NCBI GenBank assembly: GCA_000320545.1
Contig: ADNK01001323.1
Span: 1 to 47,500 of the forward strand
Origin: Bigelowiella natans CCMP2755
Taxonomy: Eukaryota > Cercozoa > Chlorarachniophyceae
Length of the DNA: 47,500 nucleotides
Reading direction: 5' to 3'
Below the pieces are notes generated by a model that was not told where the DNA came from, did not search any database, and worked only from the letters and a program-made list of their open reading frames with translations. Of the stretch, positions 12,502 to 22,160 are shown piece by piece. Each line of letters starts with the position of its first letter. The stretch's first letter is position 1. The position numbers and the translations under genes were made by a program.

Positions 12502-13297
12502 ATAGCATATAATCATCTTCGTTGTCATCGTCGTTGTCATTCATGCTACAACTCGATGCTGTCGTCCACATCCTCGATCATATCATTGATGGAAGCTTGG
12601 GGGAAGTTCCTGTAGTCGCTGGTAACGCAAATCACACCTGCACCATACATACATACATACATATATATATATATACAGTAGTAACAGTAGTAGTAGTTGT
12701 AGTAGTAGTAGTGATAAGTATCACGGTGGTATATCAACAACATACATCCATTCTTATACTCGACCATTGTCAGTAGTAGTAGTAGTAATTGCTGCAGTAC
12801 CGTTTCTCTGAAGAAGTTGCCCCATAATGAAGCCCCACACCTTGTACCTACAGGAAGCAGTAATATGACCATCATCATGATGAAGGAAGAATACATCAAC
12901 GCTACTTTATAATATTGATTATCAACAAAATAATAAAATCCTAATATGATTACGCAGGAACGAGAAGGCGGGGAGAAATTACCCGATAATCCATGCCCCC
13001 CCACTGATGAAGATGACAACAGGGTATCCCACTTCACTATCATCCGGAGATTTGTTGTCACTGGTACTATCTTTACCACCTTTGCTATAATTAACTTCAT
13101 CGGTTTCATGAATTGGAACGTATATATCAAGCTGCTGCCTGAATAGCTTTCCGTATGGAATGTTCTTGCGCACTGCCGGAGAGGTGAGGAAGTGGATGAA
13201 AGGAGGCACGAACCCAGGGAGCATTAACACAGTAAACATCATCAGCCGGATAGCTTGTAGACACCACACCCCTGGAGCACGCAACCACCTGAGAAGA

Positions 13298-13331
<34 letters not shown>

Positions 13332-13484
13332 ACATTGATGAAGAACAAGCAACGTGCAGAAAAGCACAAAAATGCCAGGGGGCTGCTGCTGCATGTAACC
13401 ATCTTACCATATGAGTTCTGTTGTATAGCTATAGAGAAGATAGAGGGTCTTTGCAAGCCCAATTTTCGGATGAATTGGTGAGGC
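10480..13484 (-). CDS. Isoprenylcysteine methylesterase-like alpha/beta hydrolase (5' end open)
   Basis: Ten phase-consistent exons on the minus strand: 13484-13408, 13288-12983, 12847-12801, 12637-12550, 12302-12239, 12061-12001, 11383-11330, 11194-11088, 10870-10749 and 10591-10480. Visible in order: a hydrophobic N-terminal segment (RLMMFTVLMLPGFVPPF), strand KLFRQQLDIYVP, oxyanion motif GGAWIIGYK, SDYRNFPQASINDM, then D-K-Y-G-G-D before nucleophile GQSAG, ISGPYDIPSL, acid HGTADTTVSCEQ and the catalytic-His motif GKSHTDPILEDA. This order and wording match plant ICME, which demethylates prenylated CAAX proteins at ER or Golgi membranes. A first coding exon, probably within 13490-13830, was not resolved. 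The 10591 acceptor is weak. The C-terminal exon reads straight to TAG at 10480; a further 3' exon cannot be excluded. Confidence 0.82.
11760..11975. repeat. (GGA)n, (CA)n and (TA)n tracts in one long intron
   Basis: Tracts at about 11767-11803, 11898-11928 and 11935-11970 lie in the roughly 620-bp intron between the GQSAG exon (12061-12001) and the ISGPYD exon (11383-11330) of the ICME-like gene. The overlapping open frames are repeat artefacts. Confidence 0.85.
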
Positions 13485-13489
13485 CTTAA

Positions 13490-13931
13490 TAATAACAACA
13501 GTTATAACAAAGCAAGTGACGGTAGGAAAACAAAACAGAATTTCTCTCATCCCAACTTCCTTCCAAACCCTTCTGTATAACCCTAAACCTACTCCTCCCC
13601 CTTCTAAACGGTTCTCCTTCTTTATAATCCATACAGTGTTCCATCGACGCCATTGCTGGCGCCACTGGATCGGCATAGTAGCAGTCGGTAGTGCACGATG
13701 CACGTGGCGGAGGGACTGACTGGATCTGGAAATCGTCGGAAGAAAGAACAACCCGACAAATCCAAGGCAAAAACGCCCATGCGACATACTGTCTTCTGCA
13801 AAGTGTAAGGCAAAACCAATCATGCGACAATAGACTTGTCTCTTCTGTAAATTATAAGGCGAAAATATCTATGCGACATCCAACATTTCATCACGTACGA
13901 CTACGACGACGACGACGACGACAACGCCACA
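13490..13931. promoter_or_regulatory. Divergent ICME/ADAT1 upstream region
   Basis: This gap of about 440 bp separates the first resolved ICME exon (minus) from the ADAT1 start (plus). Minus-strand open frames at 13590-13830 may hide the ICME start exon; none has an unambiguous donor. Diverged tandem repeats occupy 13764-13880, and a (GAC)n run (13905-13922) abuts the ADAT1 ATG. Confidence 0.5.
13764..13880 (+). repeat. Diverged 43-49 bp tandem repeat in divergent promoter
   Basis: Units begin AAGGCAAAAACGCCCATGCGA (first 20 bases at 13764), AAGGCAAAACCAATCATGCG (13807) and AAGGCGAAAATATCTATGCG (13856). Each continues with ACA; the first two also share a CTTCTGYAAA block. The third is truncated. 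Confidence 0.75.
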
Positions 13932-16106
13932 ATGGCTTCTTCGGTCGATGATGCAACGAGGAGCCCGATTCTTGCGCAGAAGAAAGAAGCAGCATTATCA
14001 CCATCTTTAGTCTCGTCATCATCAACTACTAGCTTTGCAGAGACCGTCGCCTCCCTTGTTATGGTCACTACAGCCGAACGATTTTGCAAGCTCTCTTGAC
14101 CCCCTGTTTTTCCCATGTCATCCAGGATGCGTACGATAAGCTGGAGAGGCGAGGAAAGCCCCAGCGGCAAGAATGGACAGTTCTGGCTGGGATTATACGA
14201 ACTCATGAGTGTGGAGAATCCGGAAGCATTCTATCATCTGACGTTATCTCCATTGCAACGGGCACCAAATGTGTTGGGAGGAAAAACATCAATCCGGTAG
14301 TAGTAGCAGTAGTAGTAGTATTATGTAGTACGAACACGTGGAGAATCGCTTTTGTACTAGTGGGAAGTAGCTTGAGTTCTAGCACAAGCCCTTTACCTCT
14401 TACCATATCTTATCTTACAACAATTATTCTTGGCAACAAACAGAACGGAGAGACGCTGAATGATCTCCACGCCGAGTCGCTCGTTCGACGTGCCTTCGTT
14501 CGTTATCTTCTAGAAGATATCAGGAAAGCAGCACATCGAGGAGGAGCCTCACAATCTGAGAATTTCGTAAAAGCTACTCAAGTTGAGAATATCGATTCTA
14601 GAGGAGAAACGGCTTACGCTTCTCCTCCTCCTCCTCCTCCTCCTCCTCCACAATCGCCACCTTCTCCTTCTTCAAAAGACGGCTTGAACAAGAGGCAGTG
14701 CTACTATCGCATAGCAGATGGCATCCGTTTTCATCTTTTCATATCTCAGCCGCCCTGTGGAGACGCATCGATCTATCATCGAACGAGTATCAGCAAAACT
14801 GGAGGAAACAGTGAAGAGAGGAAGGAGTTGGGAATTGGGAACAAAAGGAAAAAACCAGACAGCAGGGAGGGGATAGTCGATGAACCCTCATCATCAAGCT
14901 CACAGCAGCAGCAAGAACAAAGACAACAATATCACCAACAACAGCAACAACAGCACCCTAATTTGAACCAAACTGGAGCAAAGATTCTGCTTGATGACGA
15001 CTCAATAAATCTACGGAGGACAGTCAGAAGAGTGGGGAGGGAAGATGTGCAAAGGCAGCTCATCGGGTATTGCCCAAGTTAGATAAATATTTAGCAAATG
15101 TAACACTCACAGTTACTCTCTCACTCACCCACGCACGCACATATTTTTAAAACATCGAAATAATTTTCGTTAGTTACCGAAAACAGAGTTGGAATATCAC
15201 AGAATAGTAATGTAGTTTTCAAATTGAAATCTAAAATTAAGCGAGATGGACACTTATATCTCGGGACAAAAATTGGTGTCCTTAGTACCCTCCCAGTTTC
15301 GAAAAACTGAAGGAATTAACCATAGTATACATTCTTTAAGGGTTCCAAGATTGAAATCAGGCAGAAGTGATATTCCTAAGGTAGTTTATCGCCAGCATCA
15401 TCGTCACGTGTACTACTACTACTACTACTTCTACTACTACTACTACTACTACTACTGCTACTGCTACCTATAGTCAAGAGTCGATTTCTTCCGTTACTTC
15501 TTATTCATTATCACTATCTTCTTCTTCGTCTTCTTCTTCTTTTACTTATTCTCATCATTATTATACTAAAGCTGATATCTTTCAATTTGTCATCAATTAG
15601 GAGCTGAGAACTTTATCGATGAGTTGTAGCGACAAGATTGCAAAGTGGTTATTCTGCGGATGCCAGGGCGGGCTGCTTGCAAATCTAATTACGGGTCCAA
15701 TAAAGATCAGCACAATTGTCGTCTCAAAGCCGCACAATGCCTCCGTTGAAGTGGTATGCGTGGTGGTGGTATTGTAGCTACGTTGTTCTTATAATAAAAG
15801 ATGTTTATGAAGATGAGAATTGTCGTCATCATCCACGTTTTCAGTTCACATTAGAACCACTGCATTTCTGCTTCTAGCGCCATCATATCCCTCCTCCTAT
15901 TCCTCCTCCCTCCCCATAGTTCTGTCTTCAAAGTATACTAAGACAGAGATTTTGTGCATATAATGACAAACAAGTCTAGTGGACGCCAATTGTTAAGTAG
16001 CGTTTGGTTGCTATACATAGGCAAAAAACGCTATAGAAAGAGCGCTGTGGAAAAGAGTTGTTAATTGTAACGATCATCATTCCTTTCAGAAAAAGAGTGG
16101 CCTTGA

Positions 16107-16138
<32 letters not shown>

Positions 16139-16732
16139 ATTATGGGAGTAGGAGTACGAGAGGGAAGAGCTGTAGCAGTACAAGTAGTCTGGAATCGAAG
16201 AAGAAGAAGAAGAAGGATGAGAAGATATCGACACCTCCACGATTATTAATATGCAACCGACAGTATCCGCGAAGTTTGGCAAACATCAGGAATGATTACC
16301 ATAGTCATAGCAAGGAGACTAGCAGAAAAAATAAGAGAATCAGGTCAGAAAGCCAACATGATAAGGAGCAGATAAAAAGAAGAAAAGGAGAAATGGGAAG
16401 AAAAGTATCAAATGATATCAGAAGATCTCCATCAGCATGTGGATTAGCGCTGAATTGGTACAAAGGCGGAGCAGTGGAAGTGCTCGGTGGTACTACTGGC
16501 CGTAAGCAGGTAATGTCGCTATCTTAATCACTGTAGAAATCTTTTTCCGTTCCATATACGACTTTGTGGCTAAATGCATTGGTTTCCAACGTTTATTCTC
16601 TGAAGATGTTGTGAATAGGGGGCCAACATGCGACAGAAATCTATCAAAACATGCTCTCGACTGTGCAAGGCTGCTCTTTGGACTCTTTTCAGGGACGTAT
16701 ATGCAGGTTTTAATCTGTTACATGTCAATTGA
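13932..16732 (+). CDS. ADAT1: tRNA-specific adenosine deaminase 1
   Basis: Six exons, all phase 0: 13932-14063, 14126-14296, 14444-15046, 15601-15753, 16090-16509 and 16619-16732, giving 530 residues. The family converts adenosine 37 next to the anticodon of tRNA-Ala to inosine. Zinc and catalytic residues are visible: H110-A-E112 (LNDLHAESLVRR), C206 (QPPCGDAS) and C311 (LSMSCSDKIAKW). Family blocks present are RRGKPQRQEWTVLAG, ATGTKCVGRKN, WYKGGAVEVLGGTTGRKQ and C-terminal SRLCKAALW. Low-complexity inserts (poly-Pro, Gln-rich, poly-Ser from (AGT)n at 16107-16138, and a Lys/Arg-rich block) enlarge the protein beyond the usual 400-500 residues. The donor after 15046 (GAT|GTGCAA) was picked by phase and homology; AGA|GTGGGG 18 nt upstream is an alternative. 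Expected nuclear or cytosolic. Confidence 0.88.
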
Positions 16733-17442
16733 GTTCTCCGTGAAGATTTACAGCAACAAAACGTAGGCATAAATGGAAAAAGCGTCTTCTCATCTTACTT
16801 TGAGGCAAAATCTTGCTCACGGTGGTACAGGGTAATGATAGCCGTTCGGAGATATCTCATTAATTTTTGACCAACCACATCTAGCGTAGTCTAGTAGTTT
16901 CTCTTGTATCTTCATGAGCATGTACGGGTTATAGTAAGTGTTTATCTGTCATTTGCTGTTAACAATCAAGGAACTGAAGTCAGATTTTAAGCTATCCATG
17001 CGGCAATGGGTACGTAAGGAAAGAGCGGACAAGATTTCCATTCTCAGCTCCCATCAATTTCAACAAGTGAATCGAAATATAAATTAAAATAGTTCAGGAC
17101 TAAATGGCAGCTATAAAGTGCTACATAAAGACACTTATCTAGTTATATTTCAGATGCCTGCTGTGATACTTCATCATACTAACCAAATAAATGGAAGTGG
17201 TGCATTTTTAATTTATGACAATATATTGACTGGACTATGCCATCTGCTTACTTATGTAGCAGTCGTGACATATCAAGCTACATGCTACATGTGAACATAC
17301 TAGCATACATACTGTGCACTACACATCTAGCGTATGCTTACAAACATAGTATACTGCATTGTCCAGCGCTTGCAGGCGGTTGGGTTGTTTTTCGTCTAAT
17401 GTACACACGTAGTCATTCAAATACACGCACGTAGCTTCGATT
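16733..17442. other. Intergenic sequence upstream of the retrotransposon
   Basis: No confident gene. From about 17230 the sequence turns rich in TACATG, CTAGCATAC and similar words resembling the other intergenic islands. The retrotransposon is inserted at its right edge, after GATT. Confidence 0.5.
17439..17442. repeat. Target-site duplication GATT (left copy)
   Basis: GATT directly precedes the 5' LTR, and GATT at 22094-22097 directly follows the 3' LTR. Four bases is slightly short for this class, where 4-6 is usual, but the LTR ends are unambiguous. Confidence 0.8.
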
Positions 17443-17768
17443 TGTAGCGCGTACCACTACGCGGGCACAAGTCACGTGCGACAACAAAGGGGTTGTCGCG
17501 GATATAGAATATAGATAACGTAGATATTAATACAGCATAGGCACGTGGGTTCCGGCGGGACTCATGGCAGCACACCGGAAGTGTGCTGCCCCACGTGCGG
17601 CGGCATTCGCGAAAGCTTCGCGAATGATTACGCAGTGCACGATTTAATAAAAATATAATCTTTAATAAAAATAAACACAACTCTTCAAAAGGAAGCAAAC
17701 GTGCCTTTCCCCCCCCCTGCCTACTTGTGCACGTAGCGCCTCGGCCTGTGAACACCTTACGCGCAACA
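17443..17768 (+). repeat. 5' LTR
   Basis: Starts TGTAGCGCGTACC and ends TTACGCGCAACA. Contains three hairpins (17478-17499, 17566-17590, 17605-17625) and two AATAAA-type signals in TTTAATAAAAATA repeats near 17643-17670. The antisense open frame covering it recurs in the 3' LTR and is taken as a by-product. Confidence 0.95.
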
Positions 17769-17773
17769 ACCTT

Positions 17774-17791
17774 TGGCTTCCACACACGGGA
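17774..17791 (+). other. Candidate tRNA primer-binding site
   Basis: TGGCTTCCACACACGGGA begins 5 nt inside the 5' LTR boundary. TGG is the complement of a tRNA CCA end. The tRNA was not identified, so this rests on position and the first three bases. Confidence 0.35.
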
Positions 17792-17807
17792 AACGATTTG
17801 ACTAACA

Positions 17808-20800
17808 ATGTCACAGCAGCTAGAAGAACAGCAGGACTTTGGCTCGCAGGCCGTGCAAGGGCACGAGCAGAAACAGGAAAGGAAGGGCGATACGGACGCT
17901 AAGGAAGGAGGAGGAACACCTCCACAGGCACCGCCGGGACCAGCACCCGGGATTAAGAAAGCAGATGCAGCAGCAGAGGCACTGGAGAACTTCTACGAGG
18001 CGGACGACGAGGACGTGGCCGCCGAAAGCAAGAAGGTCGTAATGGCATTACGAGCCTTGCGACCCAGGGCGAGCAACTACGCCAAACTGAAAGTATCGAT
18101 AGAATACAAGTATCAGACACATGATGTTTGGGCAGCTATCATGCAGGACATCATGGATTACGAAGCAGACTTACCTCCAGAGTGGGCAGCTTTGTTTAGG
18201 AACGACGGGGGTCTGGGCGCCTCGCGGGGGACGACCCAGAGCACCGTCAAGCAGCAGCAGCCGGTACAGCGGAACACCCAGTTCATGTCTGTTAAAACAG
18301 CACCGGTTATGATAACGAAATACAACGGGAAAAGAGGTGAGGCAAGGAGGTGGTGGAAGAACGCTAGGAGTATACTCTGCGACTTTACCCCTAACCCCAC
18401 CGAAAACGACAAGCTCAAATGGCTAGCTATAATAAAGCAAGCCATGGACCTTTACGAGACAGGCAGGACCCGGATCAGGCAGCTAGAGAAAATACACACT
18501 ACAGTTAGTGGACTACTCCTCGGACAGGATGCCCTAGAAAAATTAGGGGGGATCATATCATTCTACAATCACAAGATATACTTTGCTAAGTTGCCAAAGA
18601 AGTCAGGCAGGACCATCAGCCAGAACATGATACGGCTTGACGAGTGGACCTCTGAGTCAAGCGTTAATGCGTTAGAGTTTATGGACCTAGCGGACAACAA
18701 GCTACCTACACCTACCGAGCTACGGAAGAAGAACCCCGGCAAGACCATCCGACAGATAACGGAGCTACTGGACAAGACCCCCCCAGCTGATGATTGGGAT
18801 ATCGACAAAGGCAAAAAGTACATTAATAAAATATTAAACGAGAAGTACTCTGACATCACCAAGCCGACGACGAAGCCCTCCAGCAAGCTTACCCCAGTAA
18901 AGATCGAGCTAAAGAAGGGATACGAAGAGTGCATCATCAATGACCCAGAACATAGGCGACCGGAAGCGGACTGGGAAAAGATAGAGTGGCAGATCAATGA
19001 ATGGGCAAAGGAAGGGAAGATAGAGCCAAGCAACTCACCATGGAACGTGAGACATGTGCTAGCTAAGAAACCTACTTACCCTTTCTTCCGCCTGGCGCAC
19101 AACTTCATCCGCCACAACCGAGTAATAAAGAGGATCCAGACACCTACACCAAGGATAGATGACGTTATTGAACACGTCATAGGATACAAATACTACTCTT
19201 CCCTAGATAAAAATGAATCATACATGCAGACACCCATCCACAAAACCTCCCGCCCCATTACCGCGTTCTCCAGCAGGCACAGGAAGTGGCACTTCGTCGT
19301 ATTCCCTTACGGCCTAAGCATATCAGGGGATGCGTTCAGTAGTCAGAACTACAGGGCATACACACATGATGGGATGGCGTCTGTGTTGTGGGTGTTTGTG
19401 TTTGTGTATGTGGATGATGACATAATATGTACCAACACAGTCGTCGCTCAGATCTTCCTCCTGGAAAATATATTTATTAGGTTTGCACACTTCGGTTTTA
19501 CTATTAGACTGCAGAAGTGTACATTCCTAGCTACAAGAATCAAGTGGTGTGGATATTACCTGGAGCAAGGCCGCATCACCCCAAACCCCGAGAAAGTAGC
19601 AGCACTACAGCAAGCCCCTAAACCTAAGAATGCAAAGGAGTTAAAGTCATTCTTGCAGACTGCAGCTTGGATACTACGTAGGTTCTCCCCTACCTACGCT
19701 AGGACTGCAGCTGCTTTTACTACTGCTTACCGGAAGGAGAACTCTGTAGGCCTCAGCTTCGCTAAGGTGTGGGCCAAGGCTGGCCTTGATGCCCACTTCG
19801 ATAACCTAATAAAGTTATGCAGCAACACCCTATTGAATGCTAAGCTAGACACTACTAGACCAGCTACCCTATGGACAGACTGGTCTAAGCTAGGTATGGC
19901 TGCTGTACTTACCCAAGACCAGCAGATCATACGGGTGTGGGGCAGGGCCTGCACAGCAGCTGAGGCCAAGTACAGCCCTACAAAAGGAGAGTATAAAGCC
20001 ATGACTGAGGCGCAGAGGAAACTAAGATACTACCTGCTGTCGGTGCCCAGCTTCACCTTAATGACTGACCACAAGCCCCTCCTAGGCATCGACCGCAAGC
20101 TCGAAGCGCCTAACGATGAGTATGCAGCTATGAGGGCGGACACGGAAGAGTTTAGGGACAAGAGGACAGTGGTCTACGCACCAGGAGACAAGCAGCTTGC
20201 TGACTATTTCAGCAGGCTGTTCGAAAAGAAAGTCCCTACCCAGGTCACCCCTATGGTTAACGCGATTACCTTCGAGGACGGCGACTTCCTGCCTGAGCCA
20301 GAGGAGCTCCAGCACCTTCAAGAACACCTGGATAAATACAAACACAAGCATGAGGTACTTAGTGATAGGATATATGTATACACTAATAATGTTAGGCGTA
20401 CCTACGTGCCACGGCGGACCAGGGGAGCCCTTCTCTTTACCGCCCATGGACCTGCACACGTAGGAGAAAACCATATCACTGCTCTACTCTACCATTACTA
20501 CTGGCCCTACAAGCTAAAAGAGATAAGGACATACCTGCGTGGCTGCAGGTGCTCCAGCTTGAAGGCGGCAGGCGTCGCCACCAAGGAGTCCAGCAAGAGC
20601 CGTGCATCTAAGAAAATCAAAGCAAGGAACTTCTTAGATATCGTGCAAATTGATGTTTATAAGTACGATGGCTATCACTACCTTACCTTCGTTGATGTGG
20701 CCACTGGAAAGTGCTGGGTTAAAAAGATTATCAAGGTCAACGTTGCTAAGAAGAACAAAGGCTTATATAAGCAGAGGCTTACTAACTGCTACCGTACCTG

Positions 20801-21716
20801 GGAGTCTGAGCTCCAGGCTATCCCTGATGAAGTTAGCATAAACAAGATACCAAAGAAGTTACATGTGGATAATGAGACCTCTCTTCTACAGCTACCACAC
20901 CCTAATATTGATGCCTCACCTGTATACTATGCCCAGTCCAACTCCAAGGTAGAGCGACTCCACCGCACCTTAGCCAACCTAAGCAGGATAAATAGCACCA
21001 CACCAGACAAGATACAAGGGTTAGTAAACGACACCTTCACGTCTGGGGGAGGTATCAAGGATAAGGAGAGGGAAGAAGGCGACGACAACGACGACGATAC
21101 CGAGAGCGAAGACGAGAAGGTCCCGTACGATGGCCGAGTTCTAAAGGAAGGACAGTATGTTAGGGCCAAGGTAAATCTGAGATCGAGAAATAAACAAGAC
21201 CCCTTCTGGGGTGGCGTTGCAAAGGTTACCGAGAGGAAGGGGAGGAAGCAGTACTACATCTATGATGGGAACAGGGTCACCTTGCGCCACATCAGTCACC
21301 TAAAGAATTATGATATCGGTGAGAAGCTCCTAGAGGATGTTAAAGTAAACCCTACTGTGTGGGAGCGAGCAATGCCTTGTTTAGGACCCCGACCTAAGTT
21401 CGATGTGGAATATGGAAACAATAAGGTCAGGGTGAACGACGATTGGCGCATGAAGATTGTCTATCTAGGCTACCCTGGATTACGAAATATGGAGAGGGTA
21501 GCTATGAAAATAAAGGACGGAAAATATCAGCTACTCTACCTAGCTGTTCCCGACTTACCCTTTGAGCACTGGTATAAGGTCCTGGGGGACCTTGATGCAG
21601 AGGGCTGGTATGGACACGAACCTAAGGACGAAGGTGAGTTCTGGGTAAGCGACAAAGGAGATAAGGTTAGAGAGGAATCTATTACCTGGTGGTTGGTGAA
21701 GTTCCGAAAGCGATGA
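17808..21716 (+). CDS. Gag-Pol polyprotein with internal in-frame deletion
   Basis: A single frame of 1302 residues starts 40 nt after the 5' LTR and stops 51 nt before the 3' LTR. It shows a Gag N-terminus, then a short capsid-like piece (ITKYNGKRGEARRWW), then at once the C-terminal end of an aspartic protease (LLLGQDALEKLGGIISF). No D-S/T-G active site and no CCHC knuckle are present. Reverse transcriptase follows (RPITAF, FPYGLS, catalytic YVDDDI), then RNase H (TLWTDWSKLG, GEYKAM, LMTDHKPL). The integrase has an altered zinc finger (GCRC, one residue short of CxxC) and core residues at QIDVY, HVDNETS and SKVERLHRTL. D-to-E spacing there is about 27 residues instead of the usual 35. A basic C-terminal SH3-like tail (FWGGVAKV) ends it. 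No stop or frameshift occurs, so losses were all multiples of three. Confidence 0.9.
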   Translation: MSQQLEEQQDFGSQAVQGHEQKQERKGDTDAKEGGGTPPQAPPGPAPGIKKADAAAEALENFYEADDEDVAAESKKVVMALRALRPRASNYAKLKVSIEYKYQTHDVWAAIMQDIMDYEADLPPEWAALFRNDGGLGASRGTTQSTVKQQQPVQRNTQFMSVKTAPVMITKYNGKRGEARRWWKNARSILCDFTPNPTENDKLKWLAIIKQAMDLYETGRTRIRQLEKIHTTVSGLLLGQDALEKLGGIISFYNHKIYFAKLPKKSGRTISQNMIRLDEWTSESSVNALEFMDLADNKLPTPTELRKKNPGKTIRQITELLDKTPPADDWDIDKGKKYINKILNEKYSDITKPTTKPSSKLTPVKIELKKGYEECIINDPEHRRPEADWEKIEWQINEWAKEGKIEPSNSPWNVRHVLAKKPTYPFFRLAHNFIRHNRVIKRIQTPTPRIDDVIEHVIGYKYYSSLDKNESYMQTPIHKTSRPITAFSSRHRKWHFVVFPYGLSISGDAFSSQNYRAYTHDGMASVLWVFVFVYVDDDIICTNTVVAQIFLLENIFIRFAHFGFTIRLQKCTFLATRIKWCGYYLEQGRITPNPEKVAALQQAPKPKNAKELKSFLQTAAWILRRFSPTYARTAAAFTTAYRKENSVGLSFAKVWAKAGLDAHFDNLIKLCSNTLLNAKLDTTRPATLWTDWSKLGMAAVLTQDQQIIRVWGRACTAAEAKYSPTKGEYKAMTEAQRKLRYYLLSVPSFTLMTDHKPLLGIDRKLEAPNDEYAAMRADTEEFRDKRTVVYAPGDKQLADYFSRLFEKKVPTQVTPMVNAITFEDGDFLPEPEELQHLQEHLDKYKHKHEVLSDRIYVYTNNVRRTYVPRRTRGALLFTAHGPAHVGENHITALLYHYYWPYKLKEIRTYLRGCRCSSLKAAGVATKESSKSRASKKIKARNFLDIVQIDVYKYDGYHYLTFVDVATGKCWVKKIIKVNVAKKNKGLYKQRLTNCYRTWESELQAIPDEVSINKIPKKLHVDNETSLLQLPHPNIDASPVYYAQSNSKVERLHRTLANLSRINSTTPDKIQGLVNDTFTSGGGIKDKEREEGDDNDDDTESEDEKVPYDGRVLKEGQYVRAKVNLRSRNKQDPFWGGVAKVTERKGRKQYYIYDGNRVTLRHISHLKNYDIGEKLLEDVKVNPTVWERAMPCLGPRPKFDVEYGNNKVRVNDDWRMKIVYLGYPGLRNMERVAMKIKDGKYQLLYLAVPDLPFEHWYKVLGDLDAEGWYGHEPKDEGEFWVSDKGDKVREESITWWLVKFRKR

Positions 21717-21757
21717 AGGTCTAAGGGAATAAGGAAGGAAGGAAGGAGCAACGTGAC

Positions 21758-21767
21758 TTGGGGGAGG
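21758..21767 (+). other. Polypurine tract
   Basis: The purine run GGGGGAGG directly precedes the 3' LTR. A second purine-rich run (AAGGAAGGAAGGAAGGAG) lies about 20 nt upstream. This is the expected position for second-strand priming. Confidence 0.6.
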
Positions 21768-22093
21768 TGTAGCGCGTACCACTACGCGGGCACAAGTCAC
21801 GTGCGACAACAAAGGGGTTGTCGCGGATATAGAATATAGATAACGTAGATATTAATACAGCATAGGCACGTGGGTTCCGGCGGGACTCATGGCAGCACAC
21901 CGGAAGTGTGCTGCCCCACGTGCGGCGGCATTCGCGAAAGCTTCGCGAATGATTACGCAGTGCACGATTTAATAAAAATATAATCTTTAATAAAAATAAA
22001 CACAACTCTTCAAAAGGAAGCAAACGTGCCTTTCCCCCCCCCTGCCTACTTGTGCACGTAGCGCCTCGGCCTGTGAACACCTTACGCGCAACA
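21768..22093 (+). repeat. 3' LTR
   Basis: Appears identical to the 5' LTR across all 326 bases, including the C-homopolymer near its end. It finishes ACA, and the next base G creates a CAG at the junction with flanking DNA. Confidence 0.95.
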
Positions 22094-22160
22094 GATTGGG
22101 CGACCATCCATAATCCATTCTACGAATCCAACATGCAGCACATGGGCGGTAACAAGGTAG
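22094..22160 (+). CDS. Possible start exon just downstream of the 3' LTR
   Basis: The frame reads DWATIHNPFYESNMQHMGGNK and ends in AAG|GTAGCA, a reasonable donor at 22161. Two in-frame ATGs (22131 and 22140) could start a protein MQHMGGNK or MGGNK; the latter would be a candidate N-myristoylation start. Phase 0 fits the exon at 23476. Alternatively the sequence is intergenic and the frame is chance. Confidence 0.3.

Larger units (their letters stand above)
17443..22093 (+). mobile_element. Ty3/Gypsy-type LTR retrotransposon, apparently recent insertion
   Basis: The 4651-bp element has two 326-bp LTRs (17443-17768 and 21768-22093) in which I find no difference by eye. They have TGT...ACA ends and a 4-bp flanking duplication GATT (17439-17442 and 22094-22097). 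One 1302-codon frame lies between. Domain order reverse transcriptase, RNase H, integrase places it in Ty3/Gypsy rather than Copia. Identical LTRs imply recent transposition. Because the frame lacks a protease active site and most of the capsid (see the CDS), mobilisation in trans by a complete relative is inferred. Confidence 0.93.

Noticed and set aside
16058-16282. Tyr- and Ser-rich frames on both strands around (AGT)n
   Set aside because: Only the plus-strand Ser reading fits the ADAT1 exon by phase and flanking homology; the others are repeat shadows.
17417-17785. Antisense 122-residue frame covering the 5' LTR, repeated over the 3' LTR (21721-22107)
   Set aside because: Identity between copies only reflects LTR identity; no start context, domain or similarity.
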